DNA from: Candidatus Competibacteraceae bacterium
GTDB taxonomy: Bacteria > Pseudomonadota > Gammaproteobacteria > Competibacterales > Competibacteraceae
Length of the DNA stretch: 64,000 nucleotides
NCBI GenBank assembly: GCA_016713505.1
Contig: JADJPA010000001.1
Span: 1,054,001-1,118,000 of the forward strand
Direction of reading: 5' to 3'
A program made the translations under genes and the position numbers. Below are positions 39,049 through 48,253 of the stretch, piece by piece; position 1 is the first letter of the stretch; each line of letters opens with the position of its first letter. The notes under the pieces are model-generated. The model had not been told where the DNA came from. It ran no database searches and saw nothing but the letters and a program-made list of their open reading frames with translations.

Positions 39049-40320
39049 CTAGCGTCGGCGCGGCAATTCCTGTCCCAGCATTTCGCGCGTGATGAGAACC
39101 ACGCCCTTTTCGGTGCGGTGAAAGCGGCGCGCGTCTTCTTCGGGATGCTCGCCGACCACCGTGCCGGGCGGAATCACGCACCCTCGGTCGATGATGACCT
39201 TGCTGAGCTGGGAGTAGCGGCCGATGTCGACGCCCGGCAGCACTACCGAGTCCCGTAGTTGCACGTAGGAATGGACTCGAACCCCTAGGAAGAGTAGCGA
39301 ATGATTGACGTAACCGCCGGAAATAATGCAACCCTCCGCCACCATGGAATCCACCGCCATGCCCCGACGCCCTTCATCGTCGAACACGAACTTGGCCGGA
39401 GGCGCCAGATCCAGATAGGTCCAGATCGGCCAGTGTTCGTCGTACAGATTCAAATGCGGGTCGACCTCGACCAATTCCATGTTCGCTTCCCAGAAGGCGT
39501 CGACGGTTCCCACGTCTCGCCAGTAGCTCTGCGCCTTGGTTTGCACGTCGCGAAAAGGATAGCTCACGATGCGGCGGTTGCCGATCAGCGGCGGCAGGAT
39601 ATCCTTGGCGAAATCGTGGCTGGACTGCGCCGAGTCGGCGTCCTCGCTCAAGCGTTCGAAGAGGAAGTCGGTGTTGAAGACGTAAATCCCCATCGACGCC
39701 AGCGCCACATCATCCTGACCGGGCAGCGTTTCCGGTTCCTTGGGTTTTTCCGTAAACCGAATGACTTCGTTGGCTTCGTTGACCGTCAGCACCCCAAATT
39801 CCCGCGCTCGCTCGCGCGGAACCTCGACTGCCCCCACCGTGACATCCGCCTTGCTTTCGACGTGGCGCGCCAGCAGGGGACCATAATCCATCCGGTAAAT
39901 TTGATCGCCGGATAGGATCAACACGAACTCCGGCTCGTGCAGGCGGATGATATCCATGTTTTGATAAACGGCATCGGCGGTGCCTCGATACCATGACGCG
40001 TCATCGGTGCGCTGCTGGGCGGGCAGCAGTTCCACGAATTCGCCGAATTCACCCCGCAGGAACCCCCAACCACGCTGGATGTGCTGGATCAGGGAATGCG
40101 CTTTATACTGGGTCAGCACGCAAACCCGCCGGATTCCCGAATTGATGCAGTTGGATAACGGAAAATCGATGATTCGATATTTCCCGCCGAACGGCGTCGC
40201 CGGTTTGGCGCGCCACTGCGTGAGATGTTTGAGCCGGCTGCCGCGGCCTCCCGCCAAGATGAGTACGAGAGTTTTCCGAGTCAGTCGGCTGACGAAACGT
40301 GAGGTGGTGGCGGCGCTCAT
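39049..40320 (-). CDS. glgC: Glucose-1-phosphate adenylyltransferase
   Basis: 423-aa ADP-glucose pyrophosphorylase, the committed step of bacterial glycogen synthesis. The nucleotidyltransferase domain starts LVLILAGGRGSRLKHLTQWR and continues AKPATPFGGKYRIIDFPLSN. GDQIYRMDYGPLLARHVE contains the catalytic-site aspartate, and FTEKPKEP the sugar-binding residues. The C-terminal third is the left-handed beta-helix (GGYVNHSLLFLGVRVHSYVQ). The N-terminal arginine/lysine allosteric positions are partly conserved. It is divergent from glgB across about 200 bp and heads the glgC-malQ-guaC-thiM run. Confidence 0.96.
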   Translation of the reverse strand: MSAATTSRFVSRLTRKTLVLILAGGRGSRLKHLTQWRAKPATPFGGKYRIIDFPLSNCINSGIRRVCVLTQYKAHSLIQHIQRGWGFLRGEFGEFVELLPAQQRTDDASWYRGTADAVYQNMDIIRLHEPEFVLILSGDQIYRMDYGPLLARHVESKADVTVGAVEVPRERAREFGVLTVNEANEVIRFTEKPKEPETLPGQDDVALASMGIYVFNTDFLFERLSEDADSAQSSHDFAKDILPPLIGNRRIVSYPFRDVQTKAQSYWRDVGTVDAFWEANMELVEVDPHLNLYDEHWPIWTYLDLAPPAKFVFDDEGRRGMAVDSMVAEGCIISGGYVNHSLLFLGVRVHSYVQLRDSVVLPGVDIGRYSQLSKVIIDRGCVIPPGTVVGEHPEEDARRFHRTEKGVVLITREMLGQELPRRR

Positions 40321-40527
40321 GCGTTTGATATCCCTCTTTGCTATGATTTTCCAAATCTCGGGTTCGGACGATTGGATCGGCGACCCGCCGGGTACCCGGT
40401 GTCAGCCGGATAGCCAGACCCGATGTCATAACTAATATAGTAGTAGGTCCCGGATGCAACCTATTGTCACTCATAGCGCCCGCACCGGCCCGGAGTGCCC
40501 CGGCATCCGGGAGGATCGGTTTTTCTG

Positions 40528-42768
40528 ATGACGGACTCCGAACTCGGCGGCGCTAGCCCGACGCCAGCGCGAACAGCCAGCGAACAGATCATCGCTGACG
40601 CCGTTTTGTTGGGGGAGGGACGCCACCCCGATCCCTTTAGAGTGCTCGGTCGCCACGGCCGCGCGGAGCGGATCGCCATTCGTGCGTTTTGGCCGGGTGC
40701 CCGGCAGGTTTATCTGGTCGATATCGGCCAACCCCTGCAACGCGTGGCGGAAACCGATCTGTTTGAATGGCAAGGCAAGGTGAGTGCCTTGGCCCCGCAT
40801 TACCAACTGGCCTGGACCACCGCCGATGGCCGTCAGTTCGCGATGCACGATCCTTACTCCTTCGCACCCCAGTTGACCCTGTATGATCTGCATTTGTTCA
40901 ACGAGGGTCGCCACCTCCACGCCTACCGGATGATGGGGGCCCATCCGCGCTGGGTGGATGGCATCGCCGGCGTTCTGTTCTCGGTCTGGGCTCCCAACGC
41001 CGAACGGGTCAGCGTGGTGGGCGATTTCAACGCTTGGCAGGGTCTTTGCCATCCCCTGCGCCGGCGCGGCCATGTTTGGGAGTTGTTCGTTCCCGGTTTG
41101 ACGGCGGGGCTGCGCTACCAGTTCGAAATCCGCGTCCGGGAAACCGGTGCTTTGTTGCGCAAAAGCGATCCTTACGGCCGCCTGTTCGAACGGCGGCCGG
41201 AGGTTTGCTCGATCGTCGCCGACAATACCGCCTATTCGTGGCGGGATGAAAGTTGGATGCTGCGCCGGCGCCATCAAAAATGGTCGCAGACGCCGCTTTC
41301 CGTCTACGAGGTTCACTTGGCCTCATGGCAGCGGGATGGCACCGGCGATTATCTCTCCTATCAGGAGTTGGCCCGACGGCTGGTCGCTTACGTCAGTTCG
41401 CTGGGCTTCACCCACATCGAGCTGATGCCGGTCACCGAGCATCCGTTGGACGCCTCTTGGGGCTATCAGACCACCGGCTACTTCGCGCCGACCAGCCGCC
41501 ACGGCGCGGCGAACGATTTTCGCTGGTTTGTGGATTACTGCCACCAGGCGGGTATCGGTGTCATTCTGGATTGGGTGCCCGGCCATTTCCCCAAGGATGT
41601 CCACGGTCTGGCCTGCTTCGATGGCACCTGCCTCTACGAATATGAAGACCCGACCCGGCGCGAGCATCGCGGTTGGGGCACGCTGGTCTTCAATTACAAC
41701 CGCACTCAGGTGAAGAATTTCTTGCTGGCAAGCGCTTGTTTTTGGCTGGAGGAATACCACCTGGACGGCCTGCGGGTGGATGCCGTCGCCTCCATGCTGT
41801 ATTTGGATTACGCCCGCGATTCCGGCGAGTGGCGGCCCAATCCCTTCGGTGGCAATGAGAATCTGGAAGCGGCCGTCTTCTTGCGCGAGCTGAATGAGTT
41901 CATTCATCGCCGCTTTCAAGGCGTGCTGATGATCGCCGAAGAATCCACCGCTTGGCCGTTGGTGACCCGGCCTTCCTGGATGGGGGGACTCGGCTTTGGG
42001 ATGAAATGGAACATGGGCTGGATGCATGACACTCTGGAATATCTGACCCTCGATCCCGCCTTGCGCCGCCATCATCAGGAATTGCTGACTTTTGGGCTTC
42101 TTTACGCGTTTACCGAGAATTTCATGCTGCCGCTGTCTCACGATGAGGTGGTCCATGGCAAAGGATCGCTGCTGGCGCGGATGCCGGGAGACCGGCGCCA
42201 GCGCTTTGCGAACCTGCGGCTGCTTTATTTGTATCTGTGGACCTACCCTGGAAAGAAATTTCTGTTCATGGGTAACGAATTTGCTCAAGAACAGGAATGG
42301 GATTTTGCCGGAGTGCTGGATTGGCCTTTGCTGGAACAAAGGGAATGTCGCGGCGTTCAGACGCTGATCTGCGATCTTAATGGCCTGTACCGGTCTCTGG
42401 CTAGCTTGCACGCCTGCGAATTTTTCCAGGAAGGCTTCGAATGGCTGGATTGCCACGATCCCGCTCAGTCGGTGATCGTCTACCTGCGCCGGAGTGGCGA
42501 GCACCAGGCCGTGATCATTTTCAATTTCGCCGCCACCGCCCGCCTCGGCTATCGCGTGGGTGTGCCGCTGCCCGGACTCTACAAGGAAGTGTTGAATTCC
42601 GATGCGGCCCAATACGGAGGTGGCGGCGGAATCAATGGCGAAATCTGCGCCCTCCCGGTTTTTCATATGGGGCAACCTTGCTCCTTACTGGTGAACTTGC
42701 CTCCCCTGACCGGGCTGGTGTTGACCCCTGTTCAGTTCGAGATTTTCGAGGGGGGTAATGATGGTTGA
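40528..42768 (+). CDS. glgB: 1,4-alpha-glucan branching enzyme
   Basis: GH13 branching enzyme, 746 aa from the ATG at 40528 (MTDSELGGASPTPA); an in-frame ATG at 40495 would add 11 residues, and the GGGAGG near 40509 favours the later start loosely. It has two N-terminal beta-domains (N1 and CBM48), then the catalytic barrel. The nucleophile is Asp418 in GLRVDAVAS and the acid/base Glu471 in MIAEESTAWP; the spacing of 53 equals that of D405-E458 in E. coli. Third carboxylate region LSHDEVVHGKGS. It is divergent to glgC and makes the alpha-1,6 branches in glycogen. Confidence 0.96.
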   Translation: MTDSELGGASPTPARTASEQIIADAVLLGEGRHPDPFRVLGRHGRAERIAIRAFWPGARQVYLVDIGQPLQRVAETDLFEWQGKVSALAPHYQLAWTTADGRQFAMHDPYSFAPQLTLYDLHLFNEGRHLHAYRMMGAHPRWVDGIAGVLFSVWAPNAERVSVVGDFNAWQGLCHPLRRRGHVWELFVPGLTAGLRYQFEIRVRETGALLRKSDPYGRLFERRPEVCSIVADNTAYSWRDESWMLRRRHQKWSQTPLSVYEVHLASWQRDGTGDYLSYQELARRLVAYVSSLGFTHIELMPVTEHPLDASWGYQTTGYFAPTSRHGAANDFRWFVDYCHQAGIGVILDWVPGHFPKDVHGLACFDGTCLYEYEDPTRREHRGWGTLVFNYNRTQVKNFLLASACFWLEEYHLDGLRVDAVASMLYLDYARDSGEWRPNPFGGNENLEAAVFLRELNEFIHRRFQGVLMIAEESTAWPLVTRPSWMGGLGFGMKWNMGWMHDTLEYLTLDPALRRHHQELLTFGLLYAFTENFMLPLSHDEVVHGKGSLLARMPGDRRQRFANLRLLYLYLWTYPGKKFLFMGNEFAQEQEWDFAGVLDWPLLEQRECRGVQTLICDLNGLYRSLASLHACEFFQEGFEWLDCHDPAQSVIVYLRRSGEHQAVIIFNFAATARLGYRVGVPLPGLYKEVLNSDAAQYGGGGGINGEICALPVFHMGQPCSLLVNLPPLTGLVLTPVQFEIFEGGNDG

Positions 42769-42915
42769 ACGAGCCGAGCGGATCTTGGAGCGCGGCATGT
42801 CTTTGCGGGAGGCTCTCGGGCGTGCGTTATGCGGTGGTCAAACGGCCGGTTTTGACGCCTTGAGTGGCGGTCACTGGGTAGGCGACCGCGATGTTTCCGC
42901 TTGGAGGGGTTATCC

Positions 42916-43890
42916 GTGAAATTGCAGCAACTGCGTTATCTGACGGCGATCGTTCGTAATAACCTGAACATTTCCGCCGCGGCGGAGAGTTTGTATACCT
43001 CTCAGCCGGGTATCAGCAAACAGTTGCGCCTGCTGGAAGAAGAACTGGGTGTCGAGCTGTTCAACCGTAACGGCAAGCACTTGACCGAAATTACCCCTAT
43101 CGGGCAGCAGATTATTCTGAAGGTCGAAACTATTTTGCGTGAAGTCAACAATATCCAGATTTTGGCCGAGGAGTACCGCGATGATCGCCGCGGCAGCTTG
43201 TCGCTGGCCACCACCCACACTCAAGCACGCTACGCGCTGCCGCCCGTCATCAAGGTGTTTCGAGAGCGCTATCCGGCGGTCAACTTACAGGTGCATCAGG
43301 GCTCGCCGATGCAGATCGCCGAGTTGGTGCAATCGGGCGAGGTTGATTTCGCGATCGCCACCGAGTCCCCGGAATTGTTTGGAAATTTGGTTATGATGCC
43401 TTGTTATGTGTGGCACCGTTGCGTGCTGGTTCCAGTCGGCCACCCTTTGAGTCGGGTGGAGCGTTTGACGTTGTATGATGTGGCGCAATATCCGCTGGTG
43501 ACTTATGTCTTTGGTTTCACCGGGCGCTCGCAACTGGATGGGGCGTTCCGCAGCGCGCATTTGAAACCGAGCGTGGTTTTTACCGCGACCGATGCGGACG
43601 TGATCAAAACCTATGTCCGCTTGGGGATGGGCGTCGGGATCGTGGCTAGAATGGCTTATGATCCCAAGCAGGATCAGGATTTGGTGCGCTTGGACGCCAG
43701 TCATCTGTTCCCGTCCAACATCACCAAAATTGGTTTCAGGCGCGGTATGTTTCTGCGCCGTTATATGTATGATTTTATGGAACTGTTCTCGGCGCATTTA
43801 CAACGCGAGCGGGTGCGCGCCGTCGAGCGGTTGCAGACGGTCGAGGAGATCGCTGAGGTTTTTGAGGGTTTGGAGCTGCCGGTTAGGTGA
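42916..43890 (+). CDS. cysB: LysR-family regulator CysB
   Basis: 324 aa, exactly CysB-like in length. The GTG start at 42916 follows GGAGGGG at 7 nt. The winged HTH occupies ~1-60 (MKLQQLRYLTAIVRNNLNIS, SLYTSQPGISKQLRLLEEEL). The effector domain has LSLATTHTQARYALPPVIKV, the thiosulfate/O-acetylserine-binding T/Q positions, and TYVFGFTGRSQLD. It is an activator of sulfate assimilation in other gammaproteobacteria. The sulfate importer cysTWA starts 3.5 kb downstream, past the tus-like gene and glgX, and is a plausible target. Confidence 0.93.
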   Translation: MKLQQLRYLTAIVRNNLNISAAAESLYTSQPGISKQLRLLEEELGVELFNRNGKHLTEITPIGQQIILKVETILREVNNIQILAEEYRDDRRGSLSLATTHTQARYALPPVIKVFRERYPAVNLQVHQGSPMQIAELVQSGEVDFAIATESPELFGNLVMMPCYVWHRCVLVPVGHPLSRVERLTLYDVAQYPLVTYVFGFTGRSQLDGAFRSAHLKPSVVFTATDADVIKTYVRLGMGVGIVARMAYDPKQDQDLVRLDASHLFPSNITKIGFRRGMFLRRYMYDFMELFSAHLQRERVRAVERLQTVEEIAEVFEGLELPVR

Positions 43891-43922
43891 GGTTTGGATG
43901 GTTTTTTGGTTATATAAAAGGT

Positions 43923-43934
43923 GATGATATAATA
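43923..43934 (+). repeat. Ter-like repeat copy D, overlapping the tus-like promoter
   Basis: GATGATATAATA, preceded by GGT. It contains an exact TATAAT (43928-43933) in an extended -10 context (TG one base before), with TTGGTT (43906-43911) 16 bp upstream as a weak -35. Transcription would start about 22 nt before the tus-like ATG, so a protein bound here would block that promoter. Confidence 0.7.
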
Positions 43935-43961
43935 AGAGGTGACGCAGTGGAGGAAACCAGC

Positions 43962-44864
43962 ATGCCCGCACCCGCTCCATCGATGGTCCTACTGAGGACC
44001 GAATTACTGGCCGCTTACGATAGCTTGCTCGGACATCTGGACGAATGTTGCGCTCGCATCCGTCGCGACGCGACGCTGGCCGCCTGGGTGTCGCGCACCG
44101 AAGCCGAGATGCAAGAAGCCGCTGACATGCGCTTCAAGGCGATCCAGCTCTATCGCGCGCTTTGGTACGAAGAGGCGCGAGATGGCCGGGAAACCCTCAC
44201 CTGCCCCGGCATCGTCGGCGCCGGCCAGGAAACGCTCCTGTCCGCCTCTGCTTGTAATGCCGCCAAGGATCGCTTCAAGGCGGCGGTATTGGCCCTCAAG
44301 TCCCTGGCGCGACCTGAAATCCAGGCGGCCATGACCGATCTGCACCGCCGTCAGGAAGCACTGGCGGACGCCATGCGCCGCATGGGAACCGCCCGCTTGA
44401 ACCTCAAACAAGCCTACCGGCATATTCCGCTGCTCGATCAGCGTCCCCTAAAGATTGGCTTTACCTGGTCCAAGCAAGGGCGGGTGATCCAGCGCACCAG
44501 CCAGGCCACGGCTCGCCGATTGCTGGAACAACGGGTCGAGACGCCGCAAATCATCTTGGAATTACAACGGCTTGCCCAACTTGGCGGCGATGAGATACTG
44601 GCGCGGGTTCGCAGCGTTTGCCCTCACCTGCGCGCCAATCTCGTCTTTGCGGCCGAGAGCGGGTCAGGCGTGCGCCGCCGCCTCATGCAAGCGCCACTGC
44701 CGATCTTGATACCGTTGCAACCCGGCCAAACGCTGCCTGAGTTCGTACCGGTGGCCCCCGAACCGCCGCTCACCCCTCGACTCCGACGGGCCGATGTGCG
44801 CATCGAGGATGAACCCTTGCTTCCGTCGGTGCGTGTCCATCGCTATCGCGCCCCTTATCGCTGA
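43962..44864 (+). CDS. tus: Tus-family replication terminus site-binding protein
   Basis: 300 aa from the ATG at 43962, with GGAGG 8 nt upstream (Tus of E. coli has 309). Collinear matches to Tus, made from memory of its sequence: LYRALWYEEARDGRE...CPGIVG at 63-85 against the HFRHLFIQQQSE...LPGVL block; AYRHIPLLDQRPLKIGFTW around 151-169 against AYRTLTVLHDPATLRFGW; then GRVIQRTSQATARRLLEQ against the IIKNLHRDEVLAQLEKS helix; and RLMQAPLPILIPL near the C-terminus against CPTPLIALI. It is a basic, arginine-rich soluble protein. It is flanked on both sides by Ter-like repeats (copies D and E), one in its own promoter. The gene sits between cysB and glgX, unrelated to either. Family assignment is by eye; remote similarity only. 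Confidence 0.72.
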   Translation: MPAPAPSMVLLRTELLAAYDSLLGHLDECCARIRRDATLAAWVSRTEAEMQEAADMRFKAIQLYRALWYEEARDGRETLTCPGIVGAGQETLLSASACNAAKDRFKAAVLALKSLARPEIQAAMTDLHRRQEALADAMRRMGTARLNLKQAYRHIPLLDQRPLKIGFTWSKQGRVIQRTSQATARRLLEQRVETPQIILELQRLAQLGGDEILARVRSVCPHLRANLVFAAESGSGVRRRLMQAPLPILIPLQPGQTLPEFVPVAPEPPLTPRLRRADVRIEDEPLLPSVRVHRYRAPYR

Positions 44865-44888
44865 GCGGGTCGGTAGCGAGCTGAAGAT

Positions 44889-44900
44889 GATGATATAATA
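44889..44900 (+). repeat. Ter-like repeat copy E (GATGRTATAANA)
   Basis: GATGATATAATA, preceded by GAAGAT (so GATGATGATATAATA), 24 bp after the stop of the tus-like gene and about 150 bp before glgX. It also contains TATAAT. Confidence 0.68.
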
Positions 44901-44929
44901 CTCGGAAAGCTCGCCAAGGTATTTTTATT

Positions 44930-44958
44930 AGATTGAATTTAATCATAAAAATCTAAAT
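44930..44958. repeat. AT-rich inverted repeat upstream of glgX
   Basis: TTAGATT and AATCTAA arms with a 15-16-nt AT-rich loop (GAATTTAATCATAAA). It stands about 90 bp before the glgX start in otherwise GC-rich DNA and may be an operator or part of the glgX promoter. Confidence 0.4.
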
Positions 44959-45047
44959 CACTTTTCAGGCGCGGTTTTCTCGATTGGCGCGCGCTATAGT
45001 TTGAAGTCGCTCTATTCCAAAAAAACCGTTCATCAGGAACCCAGAAA

Positions 45048-47189
45048 ATGTTATCACGCGCTCGTGTATGGCCTGGCAAAGCGTATCCGCTCGGTGCGAC
45101 TTGGGACGGTAAGGGCGTCAACTTCGCGCTCTTTTCCGCCCACGCTGAAAAAGTCGAATTGTGTTTGTTCGATTCTTCGGGCCAACGCGAGATCGAACGC
45201 TTGGCGCTTCCTGAAAACACCGACCAAATCTGGCATGGCTATATCCCCGGCTTATGGCCGGGTACCCTTTACGGCTATCGGGTTTCCGGGCCTTACCAAC
45301 CCCAGCTCGGCCACCGCTTCAACCATCACAAGTTGCTGCTCGACCCCTACGCCCGCCAGTTCTACGGCGTGCTGCATCTGCACGACGAACACTGCGGCTA
45401 TCGCGTCGGAGATCCGAAAGCCGATCTGTCGTTCGACAACCGCGACAACAGCCGCGAAATGTTGAAATGCGTGGTCGTGGACACCAGCTTCAATTGGGAG
45501 GGAGATCGGCCCCCTGAAACCCCCTGGTCGAAAACGCTGGTTTATGAAACGCACGTACGCGGCTTCACCATCCGCCATGAAGGCATTCCCCATCATTTGC
45601 GCGGCACCTTTGCCGGCCTATCGCATCCTGAAATCATCAAGTACCTTAAAGCGCTCGGCATTACCGCCGTCGAGTTGATGCCGGTACACGCCTTCGTGGA
45701 CGACCGCTTTTTGGCCGATCGCGGCTTGCGCAATTACTGGGGCTACAACACGCTGTGCTTTTTTGCGCCCGAACCTCGTTACTTGAGCAGTGGCGAGCTG
45801 GCCGAATTCAAGACCATGGTCAAACACCTGCACGACGCCGGCATCGAAGTGCTGCTGGACGTGGTTTACAACCACACCGCCGAAGGTAACGAGCTGGGTC
45901 CGACCCTTAGCTTCCGGGGTATCGACAATGCCTCCTACTACCGTCTCCATCCCGACAACCGCCGCTTTTACATCAACGACACCGGCTGCGGTAACACGCT
46001 CAACATCACGCATCCGCGGGTGTTGCAGATGGTGATGGACAGCTTGCGCTACTGGGTCGATGAGATGCATGTCGATGGCTTCCGCTTCGATCTAGCGGTG
46101 ACCTTGGGCCGCGAAGAACATGGTTACGACCGTCAGGGAGGATTTTTTGACGCGATCCGACAAGAACCCGCCTTCGCGGCGGTCAAGGTGATCGCCGAAC
46201 CCTGGGATATCGGTCCGGGCGGCTATCAACTCGGCGGCTTTCCGGCCGGCACCGCCGAATGGAACGATCGCTTTCGCGACACCACCCGCCGGTTCTGGCG
46301 CGGTGACGACGGTATGCTGGCGAAGCTGGCGCCCAACCTGCTGGCGTCCAGTGACCTGTTCGAGCACGACCGCCGCCGCCCGTGGGCTTCGATCAACTAT
46401 GTCGCCAGCCACGATGGCTTCACCCTGGCCGATCTGGTCAGTTATAACGACCGTCACAACGAAGCCAACGGCGAACAAAATCGGGACGGCCATCCCTACA
46501 ATTTCAGCAAGAATCACGGCGCCGAGGGACCGAGCGACGATCCGGCCATCCAGAAAATCCGCCTGCGCCAGCGCCGCAACCTGCTGGCGACCTTGCTGCT
46601 GTCGCAAGGCACTCCCATGCTGCTGGCCGGCGATGAATTCGGCCGCAGCCAGCGCGGCAACAACAATGCCTACTGTCAGGATAACGAGATCAATTGGTTG
46701 AACTGGGACAAGATTCCAGCGGAAGAACAGGAATTCCAAGAATTCGTCCGCCGTCTGATCAGCCTGCGCCGCGACCACCCGGTAGTGCGCCGTCCGCTGT
46801 TCCTACATGGCAACAAAAGCTCGCAAAGCACTCGATTGCGCGATATCGATTGGATCGGCTCCGGCGGTGGCGCCTTGAGCGATGCCTACTGGCAAGAGCC
46901 CAAGGCGCGCTGCTTCGGCATGTTGCTGGCCGGAGATGCCGGCGACCACTTTACCCCGGACGGCTATCCAGAGACCGACGATACACTGCTGATCCTCTTC
47001 AACGCCGGCCCCAACCCTCTGCCCTTCCGAATGCCGGCGGCGGCCAACGCCAATCAATGGCGGTGTTTGCTGGATACCGCGCACCCGCGGTTGGCCGCCG
47101 GTGAGTTGCTAGTCCCCGCCGGCGAAAACTTTCAGATGGACGCGTGGGCCGTGACCGTGTTTGCTCTGGCCACCGACGAGAATCGGTGA
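45048..47189 (+). CDS. glgX: Glycogen debranching enzyme
   Basis: 713-aa GH13 isoamylase-type enzyme hydrolysing alpha-1,6 branches of phosphorylase-limit glycogen. The N-terminal CBM48 starts at WPGKAYPLGATWDGKGVNFA. Catalytic barrel: VELMPVHAFVDDR, VLLDVVYNHTAEGNELGPT, the nucleophile motif DGFRFDLAVTLGRE, the acid/base motif VIAEPWDIGPGGYQ and YVASHDGFTLADLVSYNDRH. Length and motifs are full. It completes the glycogen set with glgB, glgC and malQ but is separated from glgB by cysB and the tus-like gene. Glycogen phosphorylase and synthase are not in the window. Confidence 0.96.
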   Translation: MLSRARVWPGKAYPLGATWDGKGVNFALFSAHAEKVELCLFDSSGQREIERLALPENTDQIWHGYIPGLWPGTLYGYRVSGPYQPQLGHRFNHHKLLLDPYARQFYGVLHLHDEHCGYRVGDPKADLSFDNRDNSREMLKCVVVDTSFNWEGDRPPETPWSKTLVYETHVRGFTIRHEGIPHHLRGTFAGLSHPEIIKYLKALGITAVELMPVHAFVDDRFLADRGLRNYWGYNTLCFFAPEPRYLSSGELAEFKTMVKHLHDAGIEVLLDVVYNHTAEGNELGPTLSFRGIDNASYYRLHPDNRRFYINDTGCGNTLNITHPRVLQMVMDSLRYWVDEMHVDGFRFDLAVTLGREEHGYDRQGGFFDAIRQEPAFAAVKVIAEPWDIGPGGYQLGGFPAGTAEWNDRFRDTTRRFWRGDDGMLAKLAPNLLASSDLFEHDRRRPWASINYVASHDGFTLADLVSYNDRHNEANGEQNRDGHPYNFSKNHGAEGPSDDPAIQKIRLRQRRNLLATLLLSQGTPMLLAGDEFGRSQRGNNNAYCQDNEINWLNWDKIPAEEQEFQEFVRRLISLRRDHPVVRRPLFLHGNKSSQSTRLRDIDWIGSGGGALSDAYWQEPKARCFGMLLAGDAGDHFTPDGYPETDDTLLILFNAGPNPLPFRMPAAANANQWRCLLDTAHPRLAAGELLVPAGENFQMDAWAVTVFALATDENR

Positions 47190-47413
47190 ACGGATCGCTC
47201 TCGCTCGATAAATTATATAAATATCATTAAATATTCTTTTTTCTTCTTTAGTCTTGCGCCTATAGTCGCGACCTTCCCCATAGACCGGTCGCGGCGGTCT
47301 TGTTTTGCCCCTACTTTTTGCGGAGCTTGAACCTTGCGCGTATTTCCGCCTCATTCCACCCTCCCGCCACCGGCGGCACCGCCCGTTGCGCGTCGCCGCT
47401 GGATTCGTTGCGC
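47190..47413. promoter_or_regulatory. AT-rich leader of the cysTWA operon
   Basis: 224 bp between glgX and cysT. The first 70 bp are markedly AT-rich (TAAATTATATAAATATCATT followed by a T-rich run), a composition typical of LysR/CysB activation regions. No exact CysB site could be defined. With cysB 3.5 kb away, control by CysB is plausible. Confidence 0.35.
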
Positions 47414-48253
47414 ATGAGGTCGTGGTTTCGCCAACCCAGCGTCCTGCCGGGTTTCGGGCTGACGTTCGGCTTCGCGGTCGGCTACTTGAGCTTGATCGTC
47501 CTCATTCCCTTGGCGATGGCGTTTCTGAAAGCCTTCCAGCTCAGCTGGGAGGAGTTTTGGAAAATCGTGCTCGCGCCCCGGGTGATCGCGTCCTATCAAC
47601 TGACCTTCGGCGCCGCCTTTCTCGCTGCCGCCATCAACACCGTTTTCGGCTTGATCGTCGCCTGGGTGCTGGTCCGCTACCGCTTTCCGGGCAAACGGCT
47701 GGTGGACGCCCTGGTCGATCTGCCGTTCGCCCTGCCGACCGCCGTGGCGGGTATTACCCTGACCACTTTATATTCCGGTAACGGCTGGCTCGGCCAGTTT
47801 CTCAAACCGCTCGGCCTCAAGGTCGCCTTTACGCCGCTCGGCATCGTCGTCGCCCTCGTCTTCATCAGCCTGCCGTTCGTGGTTCGCACCGTACAGCCGG
47901 TGCTGGAGGATCTAGAAGCCGAGGTCGAGGAAGCGGCGGCCAGCCTCGGCGCCGACCGCTGGCAGATTTTTCAGCGGGTCATTTTTCCGGCGATCCGCCC
48001 GGCGCTGCTGACCGGGTTTACCCTGGCCTTCGCTCGGGCCATCGGCGAATACGGCTCCGTCATCTTCATCGCCGGCAACTTGCCGATGGTGTCGGAAATC
48101 ACGCCGCTGCTGATCGTGGGTAAGTTGGAGCAGTACGACTATCGAGGAGCGGCGGCGGTTTCCGTGGTCATGTTGGTCATTTCCTTCGTGCTGCTGTTGC
48201 TGATCAACCTGTTCCAGCGCTGGAGCCACTTGCGGCAGTCTGAAGCGCCATGA
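47414..48253 (+). CDS. cysT: Sulfate/thiosulfate ABC transporter permease CysT
   Basis: 279-aa inner-membrane permease with six helices; start taken at ATG 47414 (MRSWFRQPSVLPGFGLTFGF) because the upstream part of the open frame is low-complexity and non-homologous. Markers are LPFALPTAVAGITLTTLYSG, and the EAA loop EEAAASLGADRWQIFQRVIF with its conserved glycine, then FARAIGEYGSVIFIAGNLP. It overlaps cysW by 4 bp (ATGA). It imports sulfate and thiosulfate with CysW and CysA. No periplasmic sulfate-binding gene is in this operon. Confidence 0.93.
   Translation: MRSWFRQPSVLPGFGLTFGFAVGYLSLIVLIPLAMAFLKAFQLSWEEFWKIVLAPRVIASYQLTFGAAFLAAAINTVFGLIVAWVLVRYRFPGKRLVDALVDLPFALPTAVAGITLTTLYSGNGWLGQFLKPLGLKVAFTPLGIVVALVFISLPFVVRTVQPVLEDLEAEVEEAAASLGADRWQIFQRVIFPAIRPALLTGFTLAFARAIGEYGSVIFIAGNLPMVSEITPLLIVGKLEQYDYRGAAAVSVVMLVISFVLLLLINLFQRWSHLRQSEAP

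Noticed and set aside
41323..42675. 450-codon frame antisense to glgB, and similar long frames opposite gltB and the thiolase
   Set aside because: Shadow frames in high-GC DNA; no domains, no RBS, and the opposite strand has a complete gene.
44930..44960. AT-rich sequence after the tus-like gene as an alternative dif site
   Set aside because: One arm resembles the XerD arm (8 of 11) but the opposite arm has no likeness to a XerC arm.
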